Below, piece after piece: positions 25,658-35,268 of a stretch of DNA of 64,000 nt. Under the pieces are notes generated by a model. That model saw only the letters and a list, made by a program, of their open reading frames with translations, was not told the origin of the DNA and ran no database searches. Position 1 is the stretch's first letter, and every line of letters begins with the position of its first letter. The stretch lies in the NCBI GenBank assembly GCA_948956705.1, contig CARCZS010000001.1, positions 62,001-126,000 on the forward strand. The letters run 5' to 3'. Origin of the DNA: an uncultured Phocaeicola sp. (GTDB lineage Bacteria > Bacteroidota > Bacteroidia > Bacteroidales > Bacteroidaceae). Both the position numbers and the translations under genes were made by a program.

Positions 25658-27436
25658 ATGATTACATTGGATAATTTTGAGGACTTTGTTCCCTATAAAA
25701 TATGGATGCGTGGGGAAGAGTATTATGAAACAGACGCTGTTTCCGAATTGGAAGAAATCTCACCCGGTGAATGGACTGCGACTGTAGAAGGAACAGACGA
25801 TTATAATGTGGAGATATCTATGGATGGAAACGAGATAGAATCCTGGTACTGTGATTGTCCGTATGATGGAGAAATCTGCAAACATGTTGTAGCGACATTG
25901 TTGGCAATTCGCGACAATAGAAAAAAGGCGGGTAATAGTATTTTCTCGAAGATGAAAATCAAAGCGGAGGAAGCCCCTGTTTTAGAGGAAATAAAAGAAG
26001 TGGGTAAGCAGCCTTGTCCGTCTTTGGTAGACATACAGCAACTGTTGTCTTTCATTGATCCGCAGGAACTCTCGAAATTTATCTGTGAGTATGCTTCAAC
26101 GAATCTGGAATTTAAAACGGCACTTTCAAATCATTTCATAGCTAAGGAGTTATCTTTGTCATCAAAGGGAAAAGATTACAGAATTGAAATTCAAAAAGTT
26201 TTTAAAGGATCTGGTTACCATAAAAGGTCTCGTTATCACAATCGTTATGATAATTACGACCGTGACTGGAAAACTATTTTCAATCAGATGGACACTTTTT
26301 TGGAGAAAGCGGATTTCTTTTTGAATTTGGAAGCTATGGATAATTCTATTGCCATAGCTCTTCAAGTACTTCGTTCCATCGGTGAAAACTATGATGATGA
26401 ACTTTTGTATGATGATGGTATTTCTTCTTCTGACTATTGTGAACAGGCAGGAGATTTGCTCCTGAAAGTGATTGAACATCCTAAAACCACTCAGGCACAA
26501 AAGATGGAGATACTTCAGGGCTTGCGTGAGATTGCTGAAATATCTATTTTTCGTGAATATGATCTTTATGATGTAGACGAATTGATGATGCAGATCAATC
26601 TTTCGATTCAACCGGCAGAAAAAGCGTTGGAATTGATTGATGAACTTCTTGAAGTAAGAAAGGGAACCTGTGATATCTATCAGTTAGTCATTCGTAAGGT
26701 CAATCTGTTGTTAGAACAGAATGAAGAACAAAAGGCGGATGATACGATTCGTCAATATCTTTATCTGACTGAAATACGAAGAATGGAGGTTGATAAATTG
26801 ATTGCCCGTTGCCAATATGATGAAGCCATTTGTTTGCTGAATGACGGAATAGAAATAGCGGAAAGAGAAATGCATTCTGGCACTCTGGGTGAATGGCTGA
26901 AAATGAAATTGGATATTTATGAAATAACCCATAGGGTTTCTGAGGTAATTGATACATGTCGTCTGTTGTTTGTGGTGGGTAGTGATAAATTGATATATTA
27001 CAGCAAACTTAAAACTCTGGTACCGAAAGAACAATGGAAAAGTTTTCTGGATAGGATGATGAAAGAAGCCGAGTTAAGTGACTATTTTTCTTTTGTCGGA
27101 AATGATAAGGCTGAAATTTATGTGAAAGAAAAGGATAATGACAGCTTGTTCTCTTTGCTGTCGTCAGTCCGATACAATCAGTTGGAAGCATTGATGAAAT
27201 ATGCCCATTATTTGAAGGACACTCATTCTGAGAAATTGATTGCTATATATACTTCTTTATTGAATGATTATGCTGAACGGAATCTGGGACGGGAGCATTA
27301 TGAATTTATAGCACGGGTATTATCCTGCATACGTAAACTAAACGGTGGACAGGCTGTTGTGAAAAGCTTGGTGGCAGAGTTCCGGATAAAATACAAACGT
27401 CGTCCGGCAATGATGGAAGTGTTGGGGAAGTTTTAA
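25658..27436 (+). CDS. SWIM zinc-finger domain protein
   Basis: A TTG at 25652 could open the frame two codons earlier, but the ATG at 25658 is preferred. The 592-residue protein starts with a SWIM domain: [20 protein letters not shown] (about residues 66-85), which matches C-x-C-x(n)-C-x-H. The remaining ~490 residues are helical and TPR-like (for example [15 protein letters not shown] and the [19 protein letters not shown] segment). SWIM proteins bind DNA or protein and accompany recombination or chromatin functions. Here the function is not known. It ends before a bidirectional terminator. Confidence 0.85.
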   Translation: MITLDNFEDFVPYKIWMRGEEYYETDAVSELEEISPGEWTATVEGTDDYNVEISMDGNEIESWYCDCPYDGEICKHVVATLLAIRDNRKKAGNSIFSKMKIKAEEAPVLEEIKEVGKQPCPSLVDIQQLLSFIDPQELSKFICEYASTNLEFKTALSNHFIAKELSLSSKGKDYRIEIQKVFKGSGYHKRSRYHNRYDNYDRDWKTIFNQMDTFLEKADFFLNLEAMDNSIAIALQVLRSIGENYDDELLYDDGISSSDYCEQAGDLLLKVIEHPKTTQAQKMEILQGLREIAEISIFREYDLYDVDELMMQINLSIQPAEKALELIDELLEVRKGTCDIYQLVIRKVNLLLEQNEEQKADDTIRQYLYLTEIRRMEVDKLIARCQYDEAICLLNDGIEIAEREMHSGTLGEWLKMKLDIYEITHRVSEVIDTCRLLFVVGSDKLIYYSKLKTLVPKEQWKSFLDRMMKEAELSDYFSFVGNDKAEIYVKEKDNDSLFSLLSSVRYNQLEALMKYAHYLKDTHSEKLIAIYTSLLNDYAERNLGREHYEFIARVLSCIRKLNGGQAVVKSLVAEFRIKYKRRPAMMEVLGKF

Positions 27437-27467
27437 AAATAGTTTATCAGAATCTTTTTTAAAATTA

Positions 27468-27503
27468 GAAAGCCGCCTCCTCCGAAGCGGCTTTCCGTTT
27501 TTC
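27468..27503. terminator. Bidirectional terminator between convergent genes
   Basis: Arms GAAAGCCGC (27468-27476) and GCGGCTTTC (27487-27495) with a 10-nt loop are followed by CGTTTTTC on the plus strand and by TAATTTT on the minus strand. Confidence 0.85.
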
Positions 27504-27505
27504 TA

Positions 27506-29710
27506 TCAGAACAAACTCCAAGCAACTGTCAGTCCGGCCATTACAATGGCGACCATACTCATCAGTTTAATCAGAATGTTCAAACTGGGTCCGGATGTAT
27601 CTTTAAACGGGTCACCTACTGTGTCACCGGTAACCGTTGCTTTGTGTACTTCGCTTCCTTTACCTCCGAAATTACCTTCTTCTATAAATTTTTTCGCATT
27701 ATCCCATGCGCCTCCCGCATTGGCCATAAAAATGGCAAGAACGAAGCCCGAGGACAAACCACCTATCAGCAGACCGATAACACCGGGAACACCAAAAATC
27801 AGTCCGGTAGCGATAGGGGCAATGATAGCCAGTAGAGAGGGGAATACCATTTCACGTTGTGCTCCTTTGGTGGATATTTGTACGCAACGGGCATAGTCGG
27901 GTTCTGCCTCTCCTGTCAGAATCCCTTTTATTTCACGGAACTGGCGACGCACCTCCTCTACCATGTGAGCGGCTGCTCGGCCTACGGCGTTCATGGTCAG
28001 ACCGCAGAACAGGAATGCCATCATACTGCCCAAAAACATGCCGCTTAGCACTTTGGGGTTCATCAGGGTTACATCGTAATAAAGCATATAGTCAGTGAAA
28101 CTGGCGTTATGAACATTTACGGTAATGCCGTTTGGTAATTCCAGAATGGTTTGCCCCAACCGGGTTAATCCGATACGGATTTCTTCTACATAGGATGCCA
28201 GCAGGGCCAGGCCGGTCAGAGCTGCGGAGCCGATGGCAAAACCTTTGCCTGTAGCGGCAGTCGTGTTACCTAACGAGTCGAGGGCGTCAGTACGTTTGCG
28301 TACTTCTTTGCCCAGTCCGCTCATTTCAGCGTTACCGCCGGCATTGTCTGCAATCGGTCCGTAAGCATCGGTAGCCAAGGTGATTCCTAATGTCGAAAGC
28401 ATACCTACGGCAGCGATACCGATGCCATACAATCCCATGGAAATATTGGCAAAATCAAATCCTGAAGCGAGCCAGTAGGACAAGATGATACCGGTTACTA
28501 CTGCCAGTACAGGGATGGTGGTGGAAACCATACCTAGTCCGATACCGGAAATGATAACGGTGGCCGGACCGGTCTTTCCACTTTCGGCCAACCGTTGTGT
28601 GGGTTTATACGATTGAGAAGTATAATATTCGGTGGAACGGCCGATAACGATACCTACTATTAATCCCACTACCACAGCAAAGGAAATGTTTACCCAATTT
28701 TCCAAACCTAATGCCCAAAGGATAAGGAAAGTGGCAACGACAATCAGTACCGAACTTAAATTGGTTCCTGTGGCCAATGATCCGAGTAATTCCTTCATTC
28801 CTGCATTTTCTTTAGTACGGACGGCAAAAATACCGATGATAGAGAGAACGATACCCACTGCCGCAATCAGCATAGGTGCGATAACCGCTTTAAACTGCAT
28901 CACGGTATCATCCGAGCCAATAAAAGCGGCAGCACCTAAAGCGGCGGTAGCCAGAATAGAGCCGCAATAGGATTCGTACAGATCGGCGCCCATTCCGGCT
29001 ACGTCACCTACATTGTCTCCCACATTATCGGCAATGGTTGCGGGGTTGCGGGGATCATCTTCCGGAATGCCGGCTTCCACTTTACCTACCAGGTCGGCAC
29101 CTACATCGGCTGCCTTGGTATAGATTCCACCTCCTACACGGGCGAAAAGTGCTTGTGTGCTGGCTCCCATACCAAAGGTAAGCATGGTGGTTGTGATGAC
29201 ACATAATTTAGCAGAAGGGTTCAAGGCATCTGTGGGAATGCAATAGTCCAATAATATGTACCAGAAAGAAATATCGAGTAGTCCCAAGCCGACAACGACC
29301 AACCCCATAACAGCTCCGCTACGGAAAGCTACACGCAGTCCTTTGTTCAAGGAGTGTTGGGCGGCATTGGCGGTACGTGCAGAAGCGTATGTAGCCGTTT
29401 TCATTCCCAAAAAGCCGGACAATCCGGAGAAGAAACCGCCGGTAAGAAAAGCAATGGGCACCCACGGATTTTGTAAGTTGAAGCCGTATGCCATGATAGA
29501 AAACAGAATAACTAATCCCAGAAATACCAGCCCTACCACCTTGTATTGTTGTTTCAGATAGGACATGGCGCCCTGGCGCACATAAGAAGCGATTTTCTCC
29601 ATCGTCGGAGTTCCTTCGCTTTCAAGCATCATTTGTTTGTAGAAATACCATGCAAGTACCAATGCCAAGAGGGAGGCAATGGGCACAATCCAGAATAGAT
29701 ACGTTTCCAT
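27506..29710 (-). CDS. hppA: Membrane-bound ion-pumping inorganic pyrophosphatase
   Basis: The 734-residue, multi-span protein has the signature block [18 protein letters not shown] and [20 protein letters not shown] near 210-250. A second Asp-rich acid motif occurs near the C-terminus ([16 protein letters not shown], about 697-712). It uses PPi hydrolysis to pump Na+ and/or H+ across the inner membrane. In the [10 protein letters not shown] segment the family determinant is Ala, which marks K+-dependent enzymes; Bacteroides homologues are known to pump both Na+ and H+. A promoter sits 32 bp upstream. PPi made by anabolism links it to the PPi-phosphofructokinase in this window. Confidence 0.96.
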   Translation of the reverse strand: METYLFWIVPIASLLALVLAWYFYKQMMLESEGTPTMEKIASYVRQGAMSYLKQQYKVVGLVFLGLVILFSIMAYGFNLQNPWVPIAFLTGGFFSGLSGFLGMKTATYASARTANAAQHSLNKGLRVAFRSGAVMGLVVVGLGLLDISFWYILLDYCIPTDALNPSAKLCVITTTMLTFGMGASTQALFARVGGGIYTKAADVGADLVGKVEAGIPEDDPRNPATIADNVGDNVGDVAGMGADLYESYCGSILATAALGAAAFIGSDDTVMQFKAVIAPMLIAAVGIVLSIIGIFAVRTKENAGMKELLGSLATGTNLSSVLIVVATFLILWALGLENWVNISFAVVVGLIVGIVIGRSTEYYTSQSYKPTQRLAESGKTGPATVIISGIGLGMVSTTIPVLAVVTGIILSYWLASGFDFANISMGLYGIGIAAVGMLSTLGITLATDAYGPIADNAGGNAEMSGLGKEVRKRTDALDSLGNTTAATGKGFAIGSAALTGLALLASYVEEIRIGLTRLGQTILELPNGITVNVHNASFTDYMLYYDVTLMNPKVLSGMFLGSMMAFLFCGLTMNAVGRAAAHMVEEVRRQFREIKGILTGEAEPDYARCVQISTKGAQREMVFPSLLAIIAPIATGLIFGVPGVIGLLIGGLSSGFVLAIFMANAGGAWDNAKKFIEEGNFGGKGSEVHKATVTGDTVGDPFKDTSGPSLNILIKLMSMVAIVMAGLTVAWSLF

Positions 29711-29741
29711 ACGCAGTATTGATTTAAAAGTTGGTTTTGCC

Positions 29742-29771
29742 CAAAGATAGCAAAAAATAAATGATATTCAA
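29742..29771 (-). promoter_or_regulatory. Promoter for hppA
   Basis: On the minus strand TATCTTTG (29742-29749) matches the -7 consensus, and a TTG (29769-29771) lies 19 bp upstream in the -33 position. The start is about 25 bp before the ATG. Confidence 0.6.
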
Positions 29772-29922
29772 TAGGATAGGTCGTATTTTTATCAATTAAT
29801 ATTTGCGGTGCTTTTCTAATTAAGTTTAGGGGGGAATAAATATCTGTAACTTGGAACACATGTACCTGTTCCTGTGTTTCGTCAAAACACGATGAAAGGT
29901 AAACAAGACGTTAAAAAACAGT

Positions 29923-29958
29923 TTCACCACAGATCAAATCTGTATAATCTGTGGTGAA
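29923..29958 (-). terminator. Hairpin terminator downstream of the YgiQ gene
   Basis: A perfect 12-bp stem (TTCACCACAGAT at 29923-29934, ATCTGTGGTGAA at 29947-29958) has a 12-nt loop. On the minus strand it is followed by ACTGTTTTTT, a usable U-tract. The CCACAG/CTGTGG arms resemble those of the repeat at 25460-25539. Confidence 0.65.
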
Positions 29959-29966
29959 TTTAAAAC

Positions 29967-31895
29967 TCAGGCTTTGTATTTACCATACAGCTTATCTATC
30001 AGATCAGCGCGTCCTATTTTGCGCAATTCATTGATGATAGCACGTCGTTCTTCGGGTTTATACCAGAAAAAGAACATCCGTTGAGCCAGTTTTTCTTTTG
30101 GTGTTTTAGCGGAAAATACCGGTTGCAACGTATATGGATGATAACCTGTGTACCAGGTTTCAGTGGCTACAGTCATCGGAGTAGGAGTAAAGTCCTGTAC
30201 TTGTTCCAAATGGAAATCCAATTTCTTGGTGATCACTGCCAGTTCTGCCATATCTTCTTCCGTACATCCGGGATGGCTGCTTATAAAATAAGGTATAATC
30301 TGCTGCCGCATATTCAACTCCTTATTTATTTTGTCGAAAGTCTTTTTGAAGTCATAAAATTGTGAAAACGAAGGTTTCCTCATGATTTGCAGCACTTGGT
30401 CGCTGGTATGTTCCGGAGCCACTTTCAAGCGCCCGCTGACATGATGGGCTATCAGTTCGCGGGTATATTCAGCCGTACTGCGGTTTACTGCCGGATCTTT
30501 ACTTTGATATTGTAACAGGTCATAGCGTACACCGCTTCCGATAAAGCTTTTCTTGATACCGGGAAGTGCGTCTACCGAATGATAGATATCCAATAAGGGG
30601 CGATGGTCCGTGTTCAAATTGGGACATACTTTGGGATGGATACATGACGGCCGTTTGCATCGCCGGCAAATTTTCTCATCTTTACCACGCATGGCATACA
30701 TGTTGGCGCTAGGTCCTCCCAAGTCACTCAGATAGCCTTTGAAATCAGGCATTTCAGTTATGGCTCTCACTTCTCTTAAGATACTCTCTTTACTTCGGCT
30801 TACAATAAATTTCCCTTGATGGGCGGAAATGGTACAAAAGGCGCATCCGCCAAAACAACCACGGTGCAGATTGACTGAGAATTTAATCATGTCGAATGCG
30901 GGAATGCGTTTTCCTTTATATTTAGGATGAGGCATACGCGTATAGGGCAAATCAAAAGAATGATCCAGTTCGCCTTGGCTCATTGGAGGATAAGGCGGAT
31001 TGACTACTACTGTTTCATTGCCTGTATCTTGCAAGATGCGGGAGGCTTCGTACTTGTTGCTTTCCTCTTCAATGAAGCGGAAGTTCTCGGCTTGTTTCTT
31101 TTTATCTTTCAGGCATGCTTCATGAGAGTGTAGGATGATATCTGGCTTTTCGTTCACACACTCAATTACAGAGTGCTCGGACGGAACTGATCCTTTCTTA
31201 CAGATAAGGTAAGCCGTTTGTGGTATATCGTGGGGAATATCCTTTTGTAAGGGTAAATGGGCTCCGTCCTGACTGTCTTTGCCTTCTTTCATTCTCTTGC
31301 AAAGTTCCGTAATCGGTTTCTCTCCCATTCCATAGATCAATAAATCGGCTCCGGAATCTATCAGAATTGATTTACGCAGGCAGTCCTGCCAGTAGTCATA
31401 ATGGGTGACACGGCGCAAAGATGCCTCTATACCTCCCAGAATGACAGGTACGTCGGGATAGATTTTCTTTAAAATCTGTGTATAAACGATGCTGGGATAT
31501 TCGGGACGCATGTCGTGGCGGCCGTCGGGAGTATAAGCATCCTCGCTGCGCAAACGCTTGTTGGCAGTGTATTTGTTTACCATGCTGTCCATACATCCGG
31601 CGGACACACCGAAAAAGAGGCGTGGACGTCCCAGCTTCTTAAAATCGCGCAGGTCATCACGCCAGTTGGGTTGAGGCACAATGGCCACTTTCAAACCTTG
31701 CGCCTCTAATAATCGTCCAATTACTGCCGGACCAAATGAAGGATGATCTACGTAGGCGTCACCGCTGAACAAGATTACGTCCAGTTCATTCCATCCGCGC
31801 ATCTCTACTTCTTTCTTGGTTGTCGGCAACCAGTCTGTAAGTTTGTATTCTTTCAATGATAAATACTGTTTTTTTTGTTTTGCTACAGAGAACAC
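29967..31895 (-). CDS. YgiQ-family radical SAM protein
   Basis: The 642-residue protein has the YgiQ N-terminal region (LDVILFSGDAYVDHPSFG, about 38-55; VILGGIEASLRR, about 154). It has a radical-SAM cluster motif, CFGGCAFC, in a GCFGGCAFCTISAHQGKF context near 346. A C-terminal DUF3362-like end is present. Members use S-adenosylmethionine radical chemistry; the physiological substrate is unknown. The chosen ATG gives an N-terminal extension; a start at the internal MRGWNELDV (residue 32) is possible. The next gene upstream, at 31908, is 12 bp away. Confidence 0.92.
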   Translation of the reverse strand: MFSVAKQKKQYLSLKEYKLTDWLPTTKKEVEMRGWNELDVILFSGDAYVDHPSFGPAVIGRLLEAQGLKVAIVPQPNWRDDLRDFKKLGRPRLFFGVSAGCMDSMVNKYTANKRLRSEDAYTPDGRHDMRPEYPSIVYTQILKKIYPDVPVILGGIEASLRRVTHYDYWQDCLRKSILIDSGADLLIYGMGEKPITELCKRMKEGKDSQDGAHLPLQKDIPHDIPQTAYLICKKGSVPSEHSVIECVNEKPDIILHSHEACLKDKKKQAENFRFIEEESNKYEASRILQDTGNETVVVNPPYPPMSQGELDHSFDLPYTRMPHPKYKGKRIPAFDMIKFSVNLHRGCFGGCAFCTISAHQGKFIVSRSKESILREVRAITEMPDFKGYLSDLGGPSANMYAMRGKDEKICRRCKRPSCIHPKVCPNLNTDHRPLLDIYHSVDALPGIKKSFIGSGVRYDLLQYQSKDPAVNRSTAEYTRELIAHHVSGRLKVAPEHTSDQVLQIMRKPSFSQFYDFKKTFDKINKELNMRQQIIPYFISSHPGCTEEDMAELAVITKKLDFHLEQVQDFTPTPMTVATETWYTGYHPYTLQPVFSAKTPKEKLAQRMFFFWYKPEERRAIINELRKIGRADLIDKLYGKYKA

Positions 31896-31907
31896 AGAGA
31901 TTGTTTA

Positions 31908-32225
31908 TTATATCTCTTCTTCATCTTTATTTTTCTCTTTCTCCCATTGGATATAAAGCAGAATGAGTTGATGAAGTCCGAAAGCTTTCATGTTATTATG
32001 ATAAATTACATCGATACAAAGGTCGAGCAGCTCTTTATTGTTTCCTTCCTCGCTGGTTATCAGTGAACGGATATTCAACTTCAGTTTCTCCAGCACCGAC
32101 TCGTCCACGATACCGTTGCTGTCTATCAGATGCTGGAATAAAGCATATTTCTCAATAGTTTGCAGGTTCTCTTCTGAGATTTCCATGCTGCGTGTGCCGG
32201 AGGCATTAGTCTGTATAGTGTACAT
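31908..32225 (-). CDS. Hypothetical protein (105 aa)
   Basis: A 105-residue acidic, helical protein without signal peptide (EENLQTIEKYALFQHLI; then a C-terminal WEKEKNKDEEEI tail). The family is not recognised. It lies 12 bp upstream of the YgiQ gene on the same strand and probably shares its transcript. A TAACTTTG -7-like element is present at 32255-32262 on the minus strand. Confidence 0.7.
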   Translation of the reverse strand: MYTIQTNASGTRSMEISEENLQTIEKYALFQHLIDSNGIVDESVLEKLKLNIRSLITSEEGNNKELLDLCIDVIYHNNMKAFGLHQLILLYIQWEKEKNKDEEEI

Positions 32226-32254
32226 AGTCGTTTTATTTTAATGGTTTATACGGA

Positions 32255-32262
32255 CAAAGTTA
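32255..32262 (-). promoter_or_regulatory. -7 element upstream of the 105-aa gene
   Basis: TAACTTTG on the minus strand fits TAnnTTTG, 30 bp before the start codon. No clear -33 TTG was found. Confidence 0.4.
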
Positions 32263-32315
32263 GGCGTTTTTATGAAATAACCTCTTATTTGCCCTTTTAT
32301 TTTCGTTTAAAAATA

Positions 32316-35186
32316 TCACTTGCTGCCAAAGAAGCCCAGGATGGCACTCATTACCCGTGCTCTTTCCTTCACTCCCTGAATGCTTTCAAAGGGGAAACCC
32401 AGGACAAAAGTCCGATATTTGCCTTTATAGGCGACACCGGCACTGTAACTGCCCGGATTATATACAAAAGCGGAGTAAGCAGGGGCTATCGGGGTCAGAC
32501 AGTCGGGAGCGGGTACGGCGTATGTTTGCTCGTTGATAGTGCGGGGAATACTGAAACGGGTGTTGGCTCCATATATTTCTCCCGAAGTGGAATTTATCAT
32601 GCTGCCTCCGAAACTATATTTTAATATGTTTTCGGTGAAGTTCAGTGCTGTGGGACTGTTCATGTTGCTTCCTATATACGAGCCGCTGAGCATCAGGTTG
32701 CCGCCTCCTTGACAATAGGTTGTGAGCAACTGTTGCAATGTGTGGGAGAAAGGACGCCTGTCGGCTCCGAATATCAGGTCTGTAATGGGGTAATCTGCCA
32801 GCCGGACAAAACCATTTTCAACGGCTTCATCACTACACGATACAAAAGAGTATCCTCCGGCTGCCTGGATGGCTTTTCCATGAATGAACGGATAATCGAA
32901 AGTATTTCCGGCTATCAACATTCCTTCCAGTTCGCTGCCGCTATATCCCAGCCCGTCTTTAGTTTCCCGTCCTATGCGGCTGCGGTCGAAGCTTTGTTGC
33001 GTTCCGCAGAAGGCGGGTGTATTTATATAAGGTATTCCCGGATCCGTATTCAAGTCAAAGCCTTGCAAGAAAGGAGATTCTACGGTAGCAGGTCTGCTTA
33101 AACGGTCGAATCCGTTGACTATCAAGATTGTTCCTTTACTTTTCTTTGCCTGATAGGCTGACAGGATTTCGGAAGGAAAACTTTCTCCGCCCTTGTTGAC
33201 TGCGGTTACTTTGAAACTATATACCAGTCCCGGTTCGGCTTCGAAGGTATATTCAGTACCGCGTACTAACGTTCCATTGTCAAATCCACCATGTCCCAGA
33301 CGGGTATAGACTATGTATTGTTGAGCTTTGGCAGTCGGTTCCAACGGGTCGTCTACCGCTTGCCAAGTTAGTTGGAAGGTGTTTTTCCTACTTCCGGAGT
33401 GAATGGCAAAGTTATTTACCGGTAAAGGTTGGACTACGTAATCCGTCCCATGCATGGTACTCAGGTATTTTAGTATGGATTTGTAAACAGAACGTCCTAC
33501 GGTAAACTTGAAACGCGGATCGTGCCCCAATTTCAAATCGGCGAAGTTCTGGTGGGAGAGGAGTTCCAGAATCATCGAGGGAACGGCAGGCAGACGGGTC
33601 TCGCTGTAATTGCGGTTCCACAGGCTGCGGCGTTGCCACCGGATACCGAATTGGGCGGAGATATCCTGTTGCAGACCGGTCAGTACCATGTCCGCCAAGT
33701 CGCGGGAAGCATAACGGGAGATACCGGCGTTCAGTTTACCGCTATTATAATCGGTGGTATAGATACCCAGCGTGCCTATTAAATCATCTTCTTTGGAAAA
33801 ACCTGCATCGCTGTGCACTCCCAAGGTCATTTCAAAAGGAACGCCCAATCCTTTCTCCTTTGGATTGTACACAGAATTTCCGCTGAGATAGTTTATTATC
33901 CGGCTGCGGGCGTTTATATCATCGGTATAGTCATTCTTACCTTCGCTGGGACTGTAAACCGAATAAGGAAAACCCGACCATTGTGCGGCATAGCGTGCCC
34001 CTTCCAGATAACGGGGCAGGCCGCTGGTTTTTCCACCGCGCGATATGTTTCCCATTCCTCCGCCAAAACGGACGGCATCGGCGCATACCACTCCTTTTTG
34101 TCTGCTCTCATTACTTAGTATCACCATACCGTAATCGTTGGTTCCTTTGTCGAATTCAAAAGTGCCCAGATAAACCCAGGTTCCTCCCCCTATTTGTTGG
34201 TTGACCAGAAATTCGGTGACACCCCCTTTATGGAAAACCAGATATTTAGCGTCACTCACACTTCCGGGTAAAGTCTGATAAGTCACATAGACGGCATATC
34301 TTCCTGTTTCGGGAATATGGGGAATCCATTGTGCAAAGGCTTTTTCCGGTTTTTTCTCGGTGGAGGCAAAGCGGGCTGTACCTTCTTCAAAAGGATTTTG
34401 TCCGTCCCGGTAAACCAATCGTTTTTGAGCGAATGCCGGGGTGGGGGCGGTTTTCCATTTACCTTTCCGGCTTTTTATCTCCTGATAGATGCAACCTTGG
34501 GGATGGGTATCATTATCCACAATCACCTCATTGCGTTGCCAGTCACGTTCACGAGGGGTATAAACTATGGCTCCCGCATTTTCCAGCATGGGTATAATAT
34601 AAGGTATGACGAATGATTGGGTGAACAAGTCTTCTGTGGTACAGAACAGTCGGGGACGTTGCCATTCCCAACATCCCTTGTCCTTTTTATAATATTTTCC
34701 GTGGCTTTGCCAAAGGGCGATGTGTCTGCCTTCCAGTCCTTTGCCGGCAGTAAAGGGGCGGGAAATATTTTTTACCCATGGATCACCTTTATAATCTGTC
34801 CGTTGCCATAAGCGGCTTTTGTCCTGTTTCTTTCTCAGATAGTTGGGAATCAGGTCTTCGATTGATTTGCCATCGGCATAGATGGTTATATCGTAATAAT
34901 TTACAGGACCGGGTAGGCTTTGTCTAAGTAACCGGTAGATAGCTTCTGTCTTTTCGGGGGTAAACGGTTGGTAGCCGAAGCTGGGGCTGGCATATACATT
35001 CAGCCTTTTTTTGTCATGATTTACTTCATAACGGTCTAATTTACACTTACCTATGTTGGCATAAGATGTTTCGTACCGGGTGAAAAAATCTTTTAGACGT
35101 TGTTCCACATTACCATCTAACCCTTGTGCCAAAGTGTGTGATATTCCTGCCATTACCAGCAGGAAGGACAAAAATATCTTTTTCAT
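32316..35186 (-). CDS. Secreted amidase-like / golvesin-domain protein (xanthan-lyase-like annotation)
   Basis: The frame is open upstream to 35243, but ATG 35184-35186 precedes a clear signal peptide (MKKIFLSFLLVMAGISHTLAQ), so 956 residues are used. A golvesin-type beta domain lies at about 265-375 (RYAVYVTYQTLPGSVSDAKY, GTWVYLGTFEFDKGTNDYG). An N-acetylmuramoyl-L-alanine amidase-like fold follows, with LGVHSDAG and MILELLSHQNFADLKLG (about 455-570). A fibronectin-type III domain (about 610-690) precedes a C-terminal domain. It is a periplasmic or surface hydrolase candidate. Substrate is unknown. Confidence 0.82.
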   Translation of the reverse strand: MKKIFLSFLLVMAGISHTLAQGLDGNVEQRLKDFFTRYETSYANIGKCKLDRYEVNHDKKRLNVYASPSFGYQPFTPEKTEAIYRLLRQSLPGPVNYYDITIYADGKSIEDLIPNYLRKKQDKSRLWQRTDYKGDPWVKNISRPFTAGKGLEGRHIALWQSHGKYYKKDKGCWEWQRPRLFCTTEDLFTQSFVIPYIIPMLENAGAIVYTPRERDWQRNEVIVDNDTHPQGCIYQEIKSRKGKWKTAPTPAFAQKRLVYRDGQNPFEEGTARFASTEKKPEKAFAQWIPHIPETGRYAVYVTYQTLPGSVSDAKYLVFHKGGVTEFLVNQQIGGGTWVYLGTFEFDKGTNDYGMVILSNESRQKGVVCADAVRFGGGMGNISRGGKTSGLPRYLEGARYAAQWSGFPYSVYSPSEGKNDYTDDINARSRIINYLSGNSVYNPKEKGLGVPFEMTLGVHSDAGFSKEDDLIGTLGIYTTDYNSGKLNAGISRYASRDLADMVLTGLQQDISAQFGIRWQRRSLWNRNYSETRLPAVPSMILELLSHQNFADLKLGHDPRFKFTVGRSVYKSILKYLSTMHGTDYVVQPLPVNNFAIHSGSRKNTFQLTWQAVDDPLEPTAKAQQYIVYTRLGHGGFDNGTLVRGTEYTFEAEPGLVYSFKVTAVNKGGESFPSEILSAYQAKKSKGTILIVNGFDRLSRPATVESPFLQGFDLNTDPGIPYINTPAFCGTQQSFDRSRIGRETKDGLGYSGSELEGMLIAGNTFDYPFIHGKAIQAAGGYSFVSCSDEAVENGFVRLADYPITDLIFGADRRPFSHTLQQLLTTYCQGGGNLMLSGSYIGSNMNSPTALNFTENILKYSFGGSMINSTSGEIYGANTRFSIPRTINEQTYAVPAPDCLTPIAPAYSAFVYNPGSYSAGVAYKGKYRTFVLGFPFESIQGVKERARVMSAILGFFGSK

Positions 35187-35268
35187 GTTGTTTTCTTCTT
35201 TATTTATGGTTGCGAAGTTAGGAATTTTTGTTAGTTTTGTCATTCTAACTAATCTATAATGAACCTAA